Shown: piece after piece, positions 1 through 8,316 of the stretch
Position numbering within the stretch: position 1 is the first letter of the stretch
Layout of the letters: each line of letters starts with the position of its first letter
Assembly (NCBI RefSeq): GCF_018860155.1
Contig: NZ_JAHKNI010000008.1
Location: 372,001-436,000 of the forward strand
Direction of reading: 5' to 3'
Length of the DNA stretch: 64,000 bases
From: Nocardia albiluteola
GTDB taxonomy: Bacteria; Actinomycetota; Actinomycetes; Mycobacteriales; Mycobacteriaceae
Program-made: the position numbers and the translations under genes
The notes under the pieces: generated by a model
The model's input: only the letters and a program-made list of their open reading frames with translations
Databases searched by the model: none
Told to the model about the DNA's origin: nothing

Positions 1-853
1 GTGGGCGTGGGGCGGCCTTGGCCTTGATTCCGGCCATCCAGCCGATCGCGAAGGTCCGCACCGTCCGGATCCGCAGGATCGCCGAGAGCAGCGGTAGGGC
101 CGCCCGAACGGCGAGCGAGGCAGGAATGAGGCCCGAGGTCGCTGACACCGAGGGGGCCCCACTGACCCGGTGCGCAGCAATGAGTTCACCGGAGGGCACA
201 CCCACCGAGGACATGCGCTCCCCATCGGGCAGGGTCAAGTGATGGACTTCCTCCCCGAGGCGGGTCTTGACCAGCCGACCACCGTCGTAGCGACGGCCAC
301 CCATCGCGAAGCCGTCCACGATGCTGGCGGCAAGGGCGGTGCCCAGCACTCCTTCCTCGACGGCGACCGAGGCGAAGGTGTCCACCCGAACCCGGCTCGG
401 CACGGGACGGTTCTCGCACAGGCGTGCCACGATCGCCTCGGTTCCGACCACGCCGAATCCCGCACCGGCCACCAGGGTGCTTCCCACGGCGGCGGCCTCG
501 TCGTGCAGGGCGAACAGGCGATCGAAGGCGGCCGGGTCGTTGGCCTGGTCGAGGTAGTGACCGCCGGGCATACAGGCGCGGGCGAGCAGGACGGCGGTCT
601 CGGCGTAGCCGCCGATGGTGTTGACGACCACGGCGGGCCGCTGCCGGGTGATCTCAGCCGCCATGGCCTCCGCCCCCGACGCGACGACGATCTTCGAGTC
701 GGAGTCGAGCCCGAGGTCGGCGGCCACGGTGCGCAGCCGACCGGCATCGCGCCCGACCAGCACGGGGACGGCCCCGGCCGCCACGATCTGCGCCGCGACG
801 GCCCGTCCGACCCGTCCGGTGGCTCCAAGAATCCAGATCTCACCCTGCGCCAT
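1..853 (-). CDS. NAD(P)-binding saccharopine-dehydrogenase-like protein (3' part outside window)
   Basis: The frame reads without a stop from an ATG at 853 to the left edge, so at least 284 residues are present and the C-terminus is missing. The N-terminus has a Rossmann nucleotide-binding motif (WILGATGRVGRAVA) and the body resembles the saccharopine dehydrogenase / trans-acting enoyl reductase group: VVNTIGGY, then GGHYLDQAND, then a GAGFGVV loop. The likely role is an NAD(P)H-dependent oxidoreductase of unknown substrate. It is divergent from a TetR gene, and two matching palindromes lie in the 88-bp gap, so repression by that regulator is likely. The family is fairly sure; the reaction is not. 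Confidence 0.7.
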   Translation of the reverse strand, partial: MAQGEIWILGATGRVGRAVAAQIVAAGAVPVLVGRDAGRLRTVAADLGLDSDSKIVVASGAEAMAAEITRQRPAVVVNTIGGYAETAVLLARACMPGGHYLDQANDPAAFDRLFALHDEAAAVGSTLVAGAGFGVVGTEAIVARLCENRPVPSRVRVDTFASVAVEEGVLGTALAASIVDGFAMGGRRYDGGRLVKTRLGEEVHHLTLPDGERMSSVGVPSGELIAAHRVSGAPSVSATSGLIPASLAVRAALPLLSAILRIRTVRTFAIGWMAGIKAKAAPRP

Positions 854-869
854 GATTCCTCCATCCTGC

Positions 870-922
870 GATGTCTCATTGTGTCATCACCACGCTAGCA
901 TCGATGTCACAGTGAGTCATCG
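870..922. promoter_or_regulatory. Two TetR-type operator palindromes in a divergent promoter
   Basis: Two 19-bp inverted repeats sit at 870-888 (GATGTCTCATTGTGTCATC) and 903-921 (GATGTCACAGTGAGTCATC). Both fit GATGNCNCANTGNGNCATC, and the second extends by one more pair (902/922). Their starts are 33 bp apart, about three helical turns, so two dimers would bind the same face. They lie between the NAD-binding gene (start 853, minus) and the TetR gene (start 942, plus), the usual place for an autoregulated TetR operator. The symmetry is read directly; binding is inferred. Confidence 0.75.
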
Positions 923-941
923 CGATAGGTAGGATGCGGGC

Positions 942-1502
942 ATGGCACGTTGGGACCCCGGAGCGCCGGAACGCCTGCGACAGGCGGCGCTGGACCTGTT
1001 CGGCGAGCACGGCTACGACGCCGTGACAGTGACGCACATCGCGGAGCGGGCAGGGCTGACCCGGCGGACCTTCCACCGGTACTTCCCGGACAAGCGCGAG
1101 ATTCTTTTCGCCGGCTCCGAGCGGCTTCCGGCCGCCGTGTCCGAGGCGGTTCTCGCTGCGGATCCCGGGCTTGCGCCACTGCCGGCGGCACTATCGGCCC
1201 TTCGTGAGGTCGGTGCGGCAGTCAGCGGAATGGTCGCCGATTCCGGGCGACGCAGAGCGATCATCGAGTCCAGTACGGAGCTGCTGGAACGCGAGCGCAG
1301 CAAGTCGGCAGCGATCACCGCAGCGCTCCGGGAGGCCCTGCAACAGCGCGGGGCCGGCCCCACCGAGGCGCACCTCACCGCGCGGGTGGCCTCGATCATT
1401 TCCGAGGAGGCGTTCGGTCGCTGGGCCAACGGCGAGGGTGCCTTCCCCGAGTGTTTCGACGCCGCCGAGGCCGCGCTCCGTGCGGTACTAGGGGACACCT
1501 GA
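942..1502 (+). CDS. TetR/AcrR family transcriptional regulator
   Basis: This 186-residue protein has an N-terminal TetR helix-turn-helix. Residues 1-50 follow the family pattern, with FGEHGYDAVTVTHIAERAGLTRRTFHRYFPDKREI carrying the recognition helix and the FHRYFPDK signature. The C-terminal half is a variable ligand-binding, dimerising domain. It diverges from an NAD(P)-binding oxidoreductase gene, with two near-identical palindromes between them, so it most likely represses that gene and itself. The inducer cannot be told from the sequence. The length is typical of the family. Confidence 0.9.
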   Translation: MARWDPGAPERLRQAALDLFGEHGYDAVTVTHIAERAGLTRRTFHRYFPDKREILFAGSERLPAAVSEAVLAADPGLAPLPAALSALREVGAAVSGMVADSGRRRAIIESSTELLERERSKSAAITAALREALQQRGAGPTEAHLTARVASIISEEAFGRWANGEGAFPECFDAAEAALRAVLGDT

Positions 1503-2224
1503 GCCGACGCCGTGCAGCTCGCGGGAGTGCCCGCATGGTGGTCTGACAGGTCGGCCAGGGCGCGTTCGGTGCGCTGCTGCTGTGCGGCCAGGGCGGGATG
1601 CGGTGGCCCGGCGGGTGCGAGCGGGAAGCAGGACACCACGACGACGCGATCGTGGCCCGCGACGACATCGACGTTGAGCGGGTTGTTCATGCCGCCGTCC
1701 ATGTAGCGCCGACCCCCGACGGCGACCAAGGGGGAGCAGCAGTGGGACAGCGCAGCCGGCGGCGACGGCAGCTGCGAGTGGCACGGCGGATTGTGCTGCC
1801 CGGACGTGTAATTCGCCGGTGTCTGCGTCGGTGACGGTGCACGCGAACCGGTCCGGCCACGCGGTGCCGACCAGGGCGGCGAGCAACGTTAGGTATCGCT
1901 GGGCCGGGATGGTCTGCGCGTCGGCCGCCATCGGCCCAGATCCTTCGGCGTGGTCAGCATGGCATCGAGCAGGGCGGTCGAATCGCTGGCGCCCGGGCCG
2001 TCCGACATTGCCAGTGCCAGCGATTCGAGCTGCTCGAGCACCTGTGTGTGATCGACCGGCTGCGGGTGCGGGAGCAGAGCACCGGCCACGGCGCCGGTGG
2101 AGGTGCCCAGGATCAACTCACGGGCGCCTGGTTCGGTGCCCTGGCTGCGTAGGCCGTCGAAGATGCCCAGCTGCCAAGCCAGTCCGACGATGCCGCCGCC
2201 GCCAAGGACGAGCGCGGTGCTCAT
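1500..2224 (-). pseudogene. Patatin-like phospholipase, broken by two frameshifts
   Basis: Three frames together encode a patatin-like acyl hydrolase. From ATG 2224 the glycine-rich oxyanion loop (LVLGGGGIVGLAWQLG) and the nucleophile motif GTSTG are intact. A base is missing near 1934-1937, shifting the frame before the segment with DRFACTVTDADTGEL. An extra C in the run at 1730-1734 shifts it back, giving the DGG motif (RRYMDGGMNNP) that carries the catalytic aspartate. Removing one C and adding one C would restore a single frame. As written, the first frame stops at 1889, losing the Asp. The 3' end is unclear, since the third frame runs on into the facing TetR gene. The ATG overlaps the stop of the SDR gene upstream (ATGA), so it was co-translated. 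Sequencing error is possible. Confidence 0.75.
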
Positions 2225-3036
2225 CGGGCACCTGCTGTGTCGGCCGCACGGGCGGTGAGGGCGCCCATCATCAGGACGGACTGCTTGCGGCCGGCCAGGC
2301 GGTTCAGTGATACCGCCAGCCGATTCAGCCGGCCGACGGCGATACTGGGGGGTGGGTTGCACCGGTCCAGGGCCCGCAGCGCGGTCCGCACCACTTCGCC
2401 CGGTGTTTGCAATCGCCGGATGCCGGAGGCCGCGGCCGCGCCGGCGGTGTCGAAGAATTCGGTTTCGGTGGCGCTCGGAGAAAGGGCAAGCACGCGCAGG
2501 CCGGTGCCACGGTGTTCGTACCACAGCGCCTCGGTGAAGCTGAGCACGAACGCTTTGGCCGCGCCGTAGACCGCCATGCGCGGGACCGGGGTGTATGCGG
2601 CCATGCTGGCGACGTTGATCAGCAGGCCGTGCTCGGAGGCACGCAGGTCGTCGATGAAGGTTCTGGTCAGCTCGACCACGGCGTGCACGTCGAGGGCGAT
2701 CTCGGCGCGGAGCCGGTCGGGGTCCTCCTGGTCGAAGGGTGCGTGAGTGCCGAAACCGGCGTTGTTCACCAGCCCGGTCAGCCGCAGCCCGCGTGCACTC
2801 AGCCGGTCGGCGAGGCGGGCGGCGGCGCCCGCCTCGCCGAGGTCGCAGGCGAGCACGGTGACGGTCACGGCGTGGGTGGCCGACAGTTCCGCGGCCAGGG
2901 TCGTGAGCCGAGCCTCGCGGCGGGCGACGAGGACCAGGTCGGAGCCTCGGGCAGCGAGCTGACGGGCGAATTCTGCGCCGATTCCGGAGCTGGCGCCAGT
3001 GACGAGTGTCAGCGCACCGTGATGATCGAATGGCAT
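2221..3036 (-). CDS. Short-chain dehydrogenase/reductase (SDR)
   Basis: This 271-residue classical SDR has the cofactor motif TGASSGIG near residue 12, the NNAGFG motif, a serine in VASMAAY and the catalytic pair YGAAK. The arginine-containing segment VLVARREARL after beta-2 suggests NADPH. The C-terminal stretch is typical of the DltE/YqjQ-like SDRs found beside lipases. The start at 3036 is chosen because an AGGAGG ribosome binding site lies just ahead (complement of 3042-3047); the frame is open further upstream without a better site. It overlaps the patatin gene by ATGA and diverges from a TetR gene at 3121. Confidence 0.87.
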   Translation of the reverse strand: MPFDHHGALTLVTGASSGIGAEFARQLAARGSDLVLVARREARLTTLAAELSATHAVTVTVLACDLGEAGAAARLADRLSARGLRLTGLVNNAGFGTHAPFDQEDPDRLRAEIALDVHAVVELTRTFIDDLRASEHGLLINVASMAAYTPVPRMAVYGAAKAFVLSFTEALWYEHRGTGLRVLALSPSATETEFFDTAGAAAASGIRRLQTPGEVVRTALRALDRCNPPPSIAVGRLNRLAVSLNRLAGRKQSVLMMGALTARAADTAGAR

Positions 3037-3120
3037 TTGATTCCTCCTTGACACTTGGTGCCAGACTAGCACTAGATGTCGATGAGGCGCATGGGGTCCG
3101 CTGGACATCGAACGGTTACG

Positions 3121-3741
3121 ATGAATGACGTGACCGCGTACCCCGGCCAGCCCGAGACCGCCGCCCCGTTGTGGGAGCGCACCCGCAACCGGGTGCGTGA
3201 GGAGATCACCGATGTCGCGCTGAAGCTTTTCCTGGACAACGGATTCGAGAACACGACGGTCGACCGGATCGTCGCCACGGCCGGTATCTCGCGCCGATCC
3301 TTCTTCCGCTACTTCGGCACGAAGGAAGACATCGTGTTCGGTGATCTCGGCGAACAGGGCCCAGTCATCGGGGCGGCGCTACGCCAACGCCCGGACTCCG
3401 AACCGATCTGGACGGCGCTGCGGCATGCGTTCACCGTGCTGAACATGCACTCGCCGCAGCGCGGCGTGGCTATCGGCCGCCTGGTCGCGACCTCGCCCGC
3501 GCTGCGGGCCGCCCATCTGGAGAAACACCTCCGCTGGCAGGAAGATCTGGTCCCGGAGGTCGAGCGGCGGCTCGGCGCCGGGGATGCCCCGCCCGGTCTG
3601 CGCGGCCGGGCGATCGTGGCCACCGCGCTGGCCTGCCTGGACGCCGCCACCGCCGTGTGGCTCGACAACGACGGTGGTGGCGGGCTCGAGGAACTCGACC
3701 GGCTCTGCGAGCAGGCCCTGACCGCCGTGCGGCAAAGCTGA
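3121..3741 (+). CDS. TetR/AcrR family transcriptional regulator
   Basis: This 206-residue regulator has a TetR helix-turn-helix at about residues 20-65 (LFLDNGFENTTVDRIVATAG, then ISRRSFFRYFGTKEDIV). The C-terminal part resembles the MftR-like TetR_C domain. The start at 3121 gives a normal-length N-terminal arm; a GTG/ATG at 3076 in the same frame would add 15 residues that cover the intergenic control region, so it is less likely. It diverges from the SDR gene, and a partial inverted repeat (CTTGGTGC ... GCACTAG, about 3054-3075) lies between the two starts as a possible operator. Confidence 0.88.
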   Translation: MNDVTAYPGQPETAAPLWERTRNRVREEITDVALKLFLDNGFENTTVDRIVATAGISRRSFFRYFGTKEDIVFGDLGEQGPVIGAALRQRPDSEPIWTALRHAFTVLNMHSPQRGVAIGRLVATSPALRAAHLEKHLRWQEDLVPEVERRLGAGDAPPGLRGRAIVATALACLDAATAVWLDNDGGGGLEELDRLCEQALTAVRQS

Positions 3742-3975
3742 GGAACCACCACGGCGACATTTGGCAAGTGGCAACGTCGACCAGCGCCTGTCAGAACACC
3801 ATGCGTGATGTGAATCTCCACGCCTCGACAGGGTCGCGCGTCCATCCCGGAGCGTGGGTGCATTCGGGCGCGCCGGCCACGGTGCACGACCACCAAGGAT
3901 TTCACCACTCCTGATGAGAGCGGCGGATTTACCGTTGCCGGTGAGCCGGGGCAATCTCGGCTTTAATCAGTGGTT
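3742..3975. other. Intergenic region, no gene seen
   Basis: These 234 bases between the TetR gene and the P450 gene show no convincing reading frame, hairpin or repeat. They presumably hold the P450 promoter, but no -10/-35 pair could be assigned with confidence. Confidence 0.5.
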
Positions 3976-5328
3976 ATGTCCAGTTCTGTTGCCACCCAAG
4001 AGCTTCCTCCGTCGGTCAGGGGCCGCATTCGCAATACCAAACGCTTCGTCGACGACCCGATTGCGTTCCTGTCCGACTCGATGGCTGAACACGGCAACGT
4101 CTTTCGCTTCCAGCTGGTGAACGGGACCATGCTCGGGGTGACCCATCCGCACTACATCAAGTACATCCTGCAGGAACGCATGCGGAACTTCACGCGGGAA
4201 ACCCAGATGTACGACCTGATGGAGCCGTTCGCAGGTCGTGGCCTGGCGTCGATTTCCGACCACGATCGCTGGCGCCGCAATCGGCGTCTGGTCCAACCCG
4301 CGTTCCACCACAAGCAGATCGCCGAGCTGAGCGAGATCATGGTGGCCGAGGTCGACGCCCTGTGCGCGGAATGGGCCGAGTACGCCCGCACCGGGCAAAC
4401 GGTCGACCTGGGTCAGCAGCTGAGCCACCTCACCCTCCGGATCGTGGTGCGCGCGCTTTTCGGCCTGGACCCGCGCGGCGCCTATGTTGCCGACTTCGCC
4501 CGGTCGGCGGAGAACGCGAATGTGGAACTGGGCCGGTTCGTGCGAATGCCGTTCGTGCCCTTGAAGGTTCCCACTCCCAGCCACCGCCGCTTCTGGCGGG
4601 CGATCGCCGAGATGGACGCCGTCGTCTACGCAGTCATCCGCGAACTTCGCGAGAAGGAAACAGGCGGCCTGCTGTCCATGCTCATGAGCACCGAGGACGA
4701 GGACACCAGCGAGCGTTTCACCGACAAGGAGTTGCGCGACGAGGTCGTCACCATGCTGTTCGCTGGCCACGAGACCAGTGCGTCGGCCCTGACGTCGGCC
4801 ATGCTGTTGCTGAGCGTGAATCCCGACGAGCGCAAGCGACTGCACGACAGCGTGGACGGCGCACTGCCCGGCGGGCACGCGGCGATGACCGACCTGCCCG
4901 CGCTGTCCTACACCAAGCAGGTGCTGGACGAGGTGCTGCGGCTCAAGCCGCCGGCCTGGATGGGGCAGCGCCGCGCCGCGGAGGACGACGAGATCGGCGG
5001 CTTCCATATCCCGGCTGGAACCTCGGTGATCTACAGCTACTACCATGCGCACCGGCACCCCGAATTCTGGGACCGGCCGGACACTTTCGACCCGGACCGA
5101 TTCGCTCCCGACGCCGTGGCCTCCCGCGACCGTAACCTGCTGCTGCCCTTCGGAGCGGGCGGTCACATCTGCATCGGCAACGCGTTCGCGCTGATGGAGA
5201 TGCAGCTCGCGCTGTCGACCATAGCGCGGCGCTTCGAGTGGACCGTCGAGAAGCCGGACATGACCCCCATCTCCTCGCTGACGCTGAACACCAAATACCC
5301 CGTCATCGCCACACTGACCGAACGGTAG
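3976..5328 (+). CDS. Cytochrome P450
   Basis: This 450-residue soluble haem monooxygenase has all key motifs: the I-helix oxygen-activation motif AGHETS at 263-268, the ExxR motif EVLR at 319-322, the DPDRF stretch at 373-377 and the haem loop PFGAGGHICIG with the thiolate ligand Cys399. The N-terminal substrate-recognition region has the SxxDHDRWRRNRRLVQPAF pattern seen in CYP4-like and CYP102-like long-chain P450s, so a fatty-acid or terpenoid substrate is plausible. No ferredoxin or reductase gene lies nearby, so redox partners must come from elsewhere. ATG 3976 is chosen over GTG 3970 because it gives the usual short N-terminus. Confidence 0.93.
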   Translation: MSSSVATQELPPSVRGRIRNTKRFVDDPIAFLSDSMAEHGNVFRFQLVNGTMLGVTHPHYIKYILQERMRNFTRETQMYDLMEPFAGRGLASISDHDRWRRNRRLVQPAFHHKQIAELSEIMVAEVDALCAEWAEYARTGQTVDLGQQLSHLTLRIVVRALFGLDPRGAYVADFARSAENANVELGRFVRMPFVPLKVPTPSHRRFWRAIAEMDAVVYAVIRELREKETGGLLSMLMSTEDEDTSERFTDKELRDEVVTMLFAGHETSASALTSAMLLLSVNPDERKRLHDSVDGALPGGHAAMTDLPALSYTKQVLDEVLRLKPPAWMGQRRAAEDDEIGGFHIPAGTSVIYSYYHAHRHPEFWDRPDTFDPDRFAPDAVASRDRNLLLPFGAGGHICIGNAFALMEMQLALSTIARRFEWTVEKPDMTPISSLTLNTKYPVIATLTER

Positions 5329-5334
5329 CAGCGG

Positions 5335-5368
5335 CCGGCGCGGCTATCCGCCCGGATTGCCGCGCCGG
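5335..5368. terminator. Hairpin between convergent genes
   Basis: A perfect 10-bp stem, CCGGCGCGGC (5335-5344) with GCCGCGCCGG (5359-5368), and a 14-base loop lies seven bases after the P450 stop and before the facing GGDEF-EAL gene. There is no T-run, as is common for actinobacterial terminators. It could serve both strands. Confidence 0.55.
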
Positions 5369-5401
5369 TCCAGGAGGCCCGGCCTGGGTGACAGTCGATG
5401 A

Positions 5402-7195
5402 TCAATGCTCGTTGTGCGCGGCCGCGCCGCGCTGCTTGATGAGTTCGTCGAAAATCGCCTGCACGGTCTGAGGGCCGCCGTAGAGGTAGCCCTGCACCAG
5501 CGAGAAGCCAAGATCGGCGAGCACCGCCGCTTGGTGCGCGTTCTCCACCCCTTCGGCGATGACCTCCATGTCGAGCGCCTTGCTGAGCGCCTTGATCGCC
5601 CTGAGCAGCGGCGTCGCGGGTACGTCCGTGGTGATCGCCGCAACAAAGGACCGGTCCACCTTGAGAATGTCCGATGGAATGGCCGCCAGCCTGCTCAACG
5701 ACGAGTAACCGGTGCCGAAGTCGTCGATGGCGATGCGTACGCCGGTGTTCCGCAAAGCGTTCAGGTTGTCGATCGCGTTCTGTGACTCGGCCTCCAACTG
5801 CGTCTCGGTGACCTCGAGCACGAGCTGCCCGGCGTCCCAGCCGGTGCTGCGCAGAGTGCTCCGTACCCGGTGGGCGTAATCGCTGTCGGCCAACTCCAGA
5901 CCGCTGACATTGACGTTCAGCGTGAGGTCGAGATCGGCGACAGTTCTGTGCAGCCAAGCTGCGTCCACACAGGCCCGGTGTAGCACCACCCGGTCCAGGT
6001 CGGCAATCAGGTTGTACTCCTCCGCGGCGCGGATCACCCCGTTCGAGCTCAGGCCAGGCTCGATGGCCGAGGACCAGCGCAGCAGCGCCTCCACGCCGAC
6101 CACCTTGCCACCGCAGGGCAGGCTGACGATCGGCTGGTACAGGACTTCCAGGTCGTCGTCCGCGATGGCACGGCGCAGCTCCTCAGCCAGGGCAATGCGC
6201 TGCCCGGATTCGAGCCTGGTCAGGTTGCGGCCTGCCTGCTTGGCCCGATATCGGCCCATATCGGCCCGGCTGACCAGCATAGATGCCGGTTCGCCCGGTT
6301 GCCATGACGTAACGCCCGCGCAGCAGCCGGTGGTTGTCGCCGCGCGCATGCGGTCGGTGAGCGCGACCGCGGTCGGTTCGGTTGTGTCCGGGAGCAGTAC
6401 CGCGAACAGGTCCCCACCGAGCCGGGCCAGTGTCTGTTCCGACTCCAACAGGTTGCACCAGGTGTCGGCGACCTGCTGCAGCACCGCATCGCCCGTGGGC
6501 TGGTCGAGGTGGCCGTTGCTCGTCTGGAAGCGGTCCAGGTCGGCCAACACCAGCGCGGGGCGTTGGCCGAGCCGGCCGGCCTTGCCGATCTCGGCGTTCA
6601 GCAACCGCTCGAAGCCGCGCCGGTTGAGCAGGCCGGTGAGCACATCGATATCGGCTTCTGCGGCGATCCGGGCCAGAATCGCGACCACCATGCCGACCAC
6701 CACCGTCACCCCGGCCGGGATCACCCCGATCCACCATTGCAGTTGCTCGCGAGTGCCCAACACCGCCATGCAGCACACCACGGCGAACGCGATCTCCAGG
6801 CCGGTGATGCGCCTGCTGAAGAAGAACGCGGCGTCGCAGGCGACGAAGACATACAACGACGACAGCGTGGCGGCGGCGGTGACGCCGGGAAGCCAATGAA
6901 TGGCAACGGTGATCAGCACGGTCCCGAGCGAGACCAAGATCGGGTGCGCACGCACCGGCATCCGCTCACCCATCAGATACAGCAGGATGCCAGTGAGAAC
7001 CGCGACCAGCGCTACCCCGAACACGATGGCGCGAGGGCCCAACCCGTCGCCCGTCAGTGCAGTCACCGCGGCAGCGAGCAGTCCGCCGACAAAAAAGAAT
7101 GCCCCCGTAGTCCAGGACATCAGGCCCGCTGTTGCTACCGCCGATGCGGCCCGCGCCCGAGTACGGGAACCACCGCGGGTTCCGACTCCTCGCAT
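5402..7195 (-). CDS. Membrane GGDEF-EAL protein, probable c-di-GMP phosphodiesterase with degenerate cyclase
   Basis: This 597-residue protein has about six membrane segments in residues 25-175, then a GGDEF domain (DVLTGLLNRRGF at 184-195) and an EAL domain. The cyclase signature reads GGDLF at 260-264 instead of GG(D/E)EF, so cyclase activity is doubtful, though GTP binding may persist. The EAL domain looks catalytic: EALLRW at 369-374, an N in NVNVSG, the acidic VTETQ, DDFGTGYSSL, a lysine in LKVDRSF and EGVE, with QGYLYGGP near the end. It most likely hydrolyses c-di-GMP at the membrane. The start at 7195 has a GGAAAG site ahead. It faces the P450 gene convergently and appears to be transcribed alone. 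Confidence 0.9.
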   Translation of the reverse strand: MRGVGTRGGSRTRARAASAVATAGLMSWTTGAFFFVGGLLAAAVTALTGDGLGPRAIVFGVALVAVLTGILLYLMGERMPVRAHPILVSLGTVLITVAIHWLPGVTAAATLSSLYVFVACDAAFFFSRRITGLEIAFAVVCCMAVLGTREQLQWWIGVIPAGVTVVVGMVVAILARIAAEADIDVLTGLLNRRGFERLLNAEIGKAGRLGQRPALVLADLDRFQTSNGHLDQPTGDAVLQQVADTWCNLLESEQTLARLGGDLFAVLLPDTTEPTAVALTDRMRAATTTGCCAGVTSWQPGEPASMLVSRADMGRYRAKQAGRNLTRLESGQRIALAEELRRAIADDDLEVLYQPIVSLPCGGKVVGVEALLRWSSAIEPGLSSNGVIRAAEEYNLIADLDRVVLHRACVDAAWLHRTVADLDLTLNVNVSGLELADSDYAHRVRSTLRSTGWDAGQLVLEVTETQLEAESQNAIDNLNALRNTGVRIAIDDFGTGYSSLSRLAAIPSDILKVDRSFVAAITTDVPATPLLRAIKALSKALDMEVIAEGVENAHQAAVLADLGFSLVQGYLYGGPQTVQAIFDELIKQRGAAAHNEH

Positions 7196-7289
7196 CTTTC
7201 CAGACTAGACGCGTAAGTCCGAAGGTCGTCGGGCTGATACTGCGTTGGCCTGGTCAGTAGTTGGGCGTGGGATATCTGCTGGCCGATGC

Positions 7290-7760
7290 TCAATCGGACT
7301 CGCTGACGACGCGATCGAAGTCCTCGACGAATTTCGCCAGCAGGCGGGCGAATTCGTCCCGCTCGGTGTCCGTCCAGCCGGCTGTCGTGCGCGCGAAGAC
7401 GGCCTGCCGAGCCTCGTGTACACCCGCGAGCGCCGCGCGGGCGCTCGGAGTCAGGCGAAGAAGCACGCGACGGGCATCGCCCTGATCCGCCTCACGACGT
7501 AGTAGTCCGTCGGCCACTGCACGGGCGACCAGGCGGCTGGCGCGCGGCTGGTCGACGCCGAGCGCCTGGGCGACATCCCCCACCGTCGCGGCATCCGCCC
7601 GCCCCTCCACCGCATCCAGCACGCCGAACATGGTGGGGTCGACGGCCGTTCGAATGCCCTTGGCACCCAGCCGATTCAACGTCCGGCGGGTCTGGCTGCG
7701 CCGGATCGCCACCATCGCGCGTTCGATCGTCGCCAACGCACTATCGCTCATACTTGCCAT
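7290..7760 (-). CDS. MarR family transcriptional regulator
   Basis: This 156-residue winged-helix protein has the MarR core: VGDVAQALGVDQPRASRLVARAVADGLL is the recognition region, and ADQGDARRVLLRLTPSARA is the wing and following helix. The C-terminal helix completes the dimerisation domain. The start may be ATG 7760 or ATG 7751; neither has a strong ribosome binding site. It diverges from another MarR-like gene at 7820, and a 17-bp partial palindrome sits just upstream of its start, which suggests autoregulation and joint control of the neighbour. Confidence 0.88.
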   Translation of the reverse strand: MASMSDSALATIERAMVAIRRSQTRRTLNRLGAKGIRTAVDPTMFGVLDAVEGRADAATVGDVAQALGVDQPRASRLVARAVADGLLRREADQGDARRVLLRLTPSARAALAGVHEARQAVFARTTAGWTDTERDEFARLLAKFVEDFDRVVSESD

Positions 7761-7761
7761 C

Positions 7762-7778
7762 TTACAAACACTTGCTAA
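7762..7778. promoter_or_regulatory. Possible MarR operator
   Basis: The 17-mer TTACAAACACTTGCTAA is an imperfect inverted repeat (TTA-x-x-AA arms on both sides) lying against the start of the minus-strand MarR gene, in an AT-richer stretch between two divergent MarR-type genes. Five of seven arm positions match. It is a plausible operator, not a proven one. Confidence 0.35.
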
Positions 7779-7819
7779 ACTACATTTATATGTCTTATGA
7801 CAACCATTTGGAGTTCGCC

Positions 7820-8290
7820 ATGACCACATCGGAACAGTCCGCACACCCGAGAAACGAAACCGGCATCCCCAGGCCGCTCGGCTACTGGGTCAAGCACATT
7901 CACAACCGGCTCGAGCACAATCTGGCCGCTCAGCTGCGAGAATTCAGCCTGGACCGGCGGGAGTGGCAGGTGCTCAACACCGTCGCGCACGGCCCCATCG
8001 ATGCGGACGGCATCAATCGCGCGCTCGAGCCGTTCTTCATCACGGACGAGGCCGCCGCGGCGTCCCACACGACGGCGCTGAGCGAACGCGGCCTGATGCT
8101 GCGCGACCAGGCCGGGCGCTACCTGCTGACCTCGGCCGGTGAAGCTCTGCACGGCCGAGCCGCGGATCGCATCCACGACGGCCGGCTCGCCACCACGCGG
8201 GGCATCACGCCGGAGGAATACGCGCAGCTACTCGATCTGCTGCGGCGGGTATCCGAGAACGTGGATGTCGTTGCCGCACAGTGGGCGTAA
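7820..8290 (+). CDS. MarR-like winged-helix protein
   Basis: This 156-residue protein looks like a divergent MarR/winged-helix regulator. It starts with a helical dimerisation stretch (GYWVKHIHNRLEHNLAAQL), then REWQVLNTVAHG as the first HTH helix, the DEAAAASHTTALSERGLML recognition region, and a wing ending in GRYLLTSAGEALH. The start at 7820 is supported by a GGAG site at 7810-7813; an earlier ATG at 7790 lacks one. Its neighbour across the divergent promoter is a classical MarR gene, so the two may cross-regulate. Its targets are unknown. Confidence 0.75.
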   Translation: MTTSEQSAHPRNETGIPRPLGYWVKHIHNRLEHNLAAQLREFSLDRREWQVLNTVAHGPIDADGINRALEPFFITDEAAAASHTTALSERGLMLRDQAGRYLLTSAGEALHGRAADRIHDGRLATTRGITPEEYAQLLDLLRRVSENVDVVAAQWA

Positions 8291-8316
8291 GCCTTCGAGT
8301 CTCGGCGGCGTGAGCC

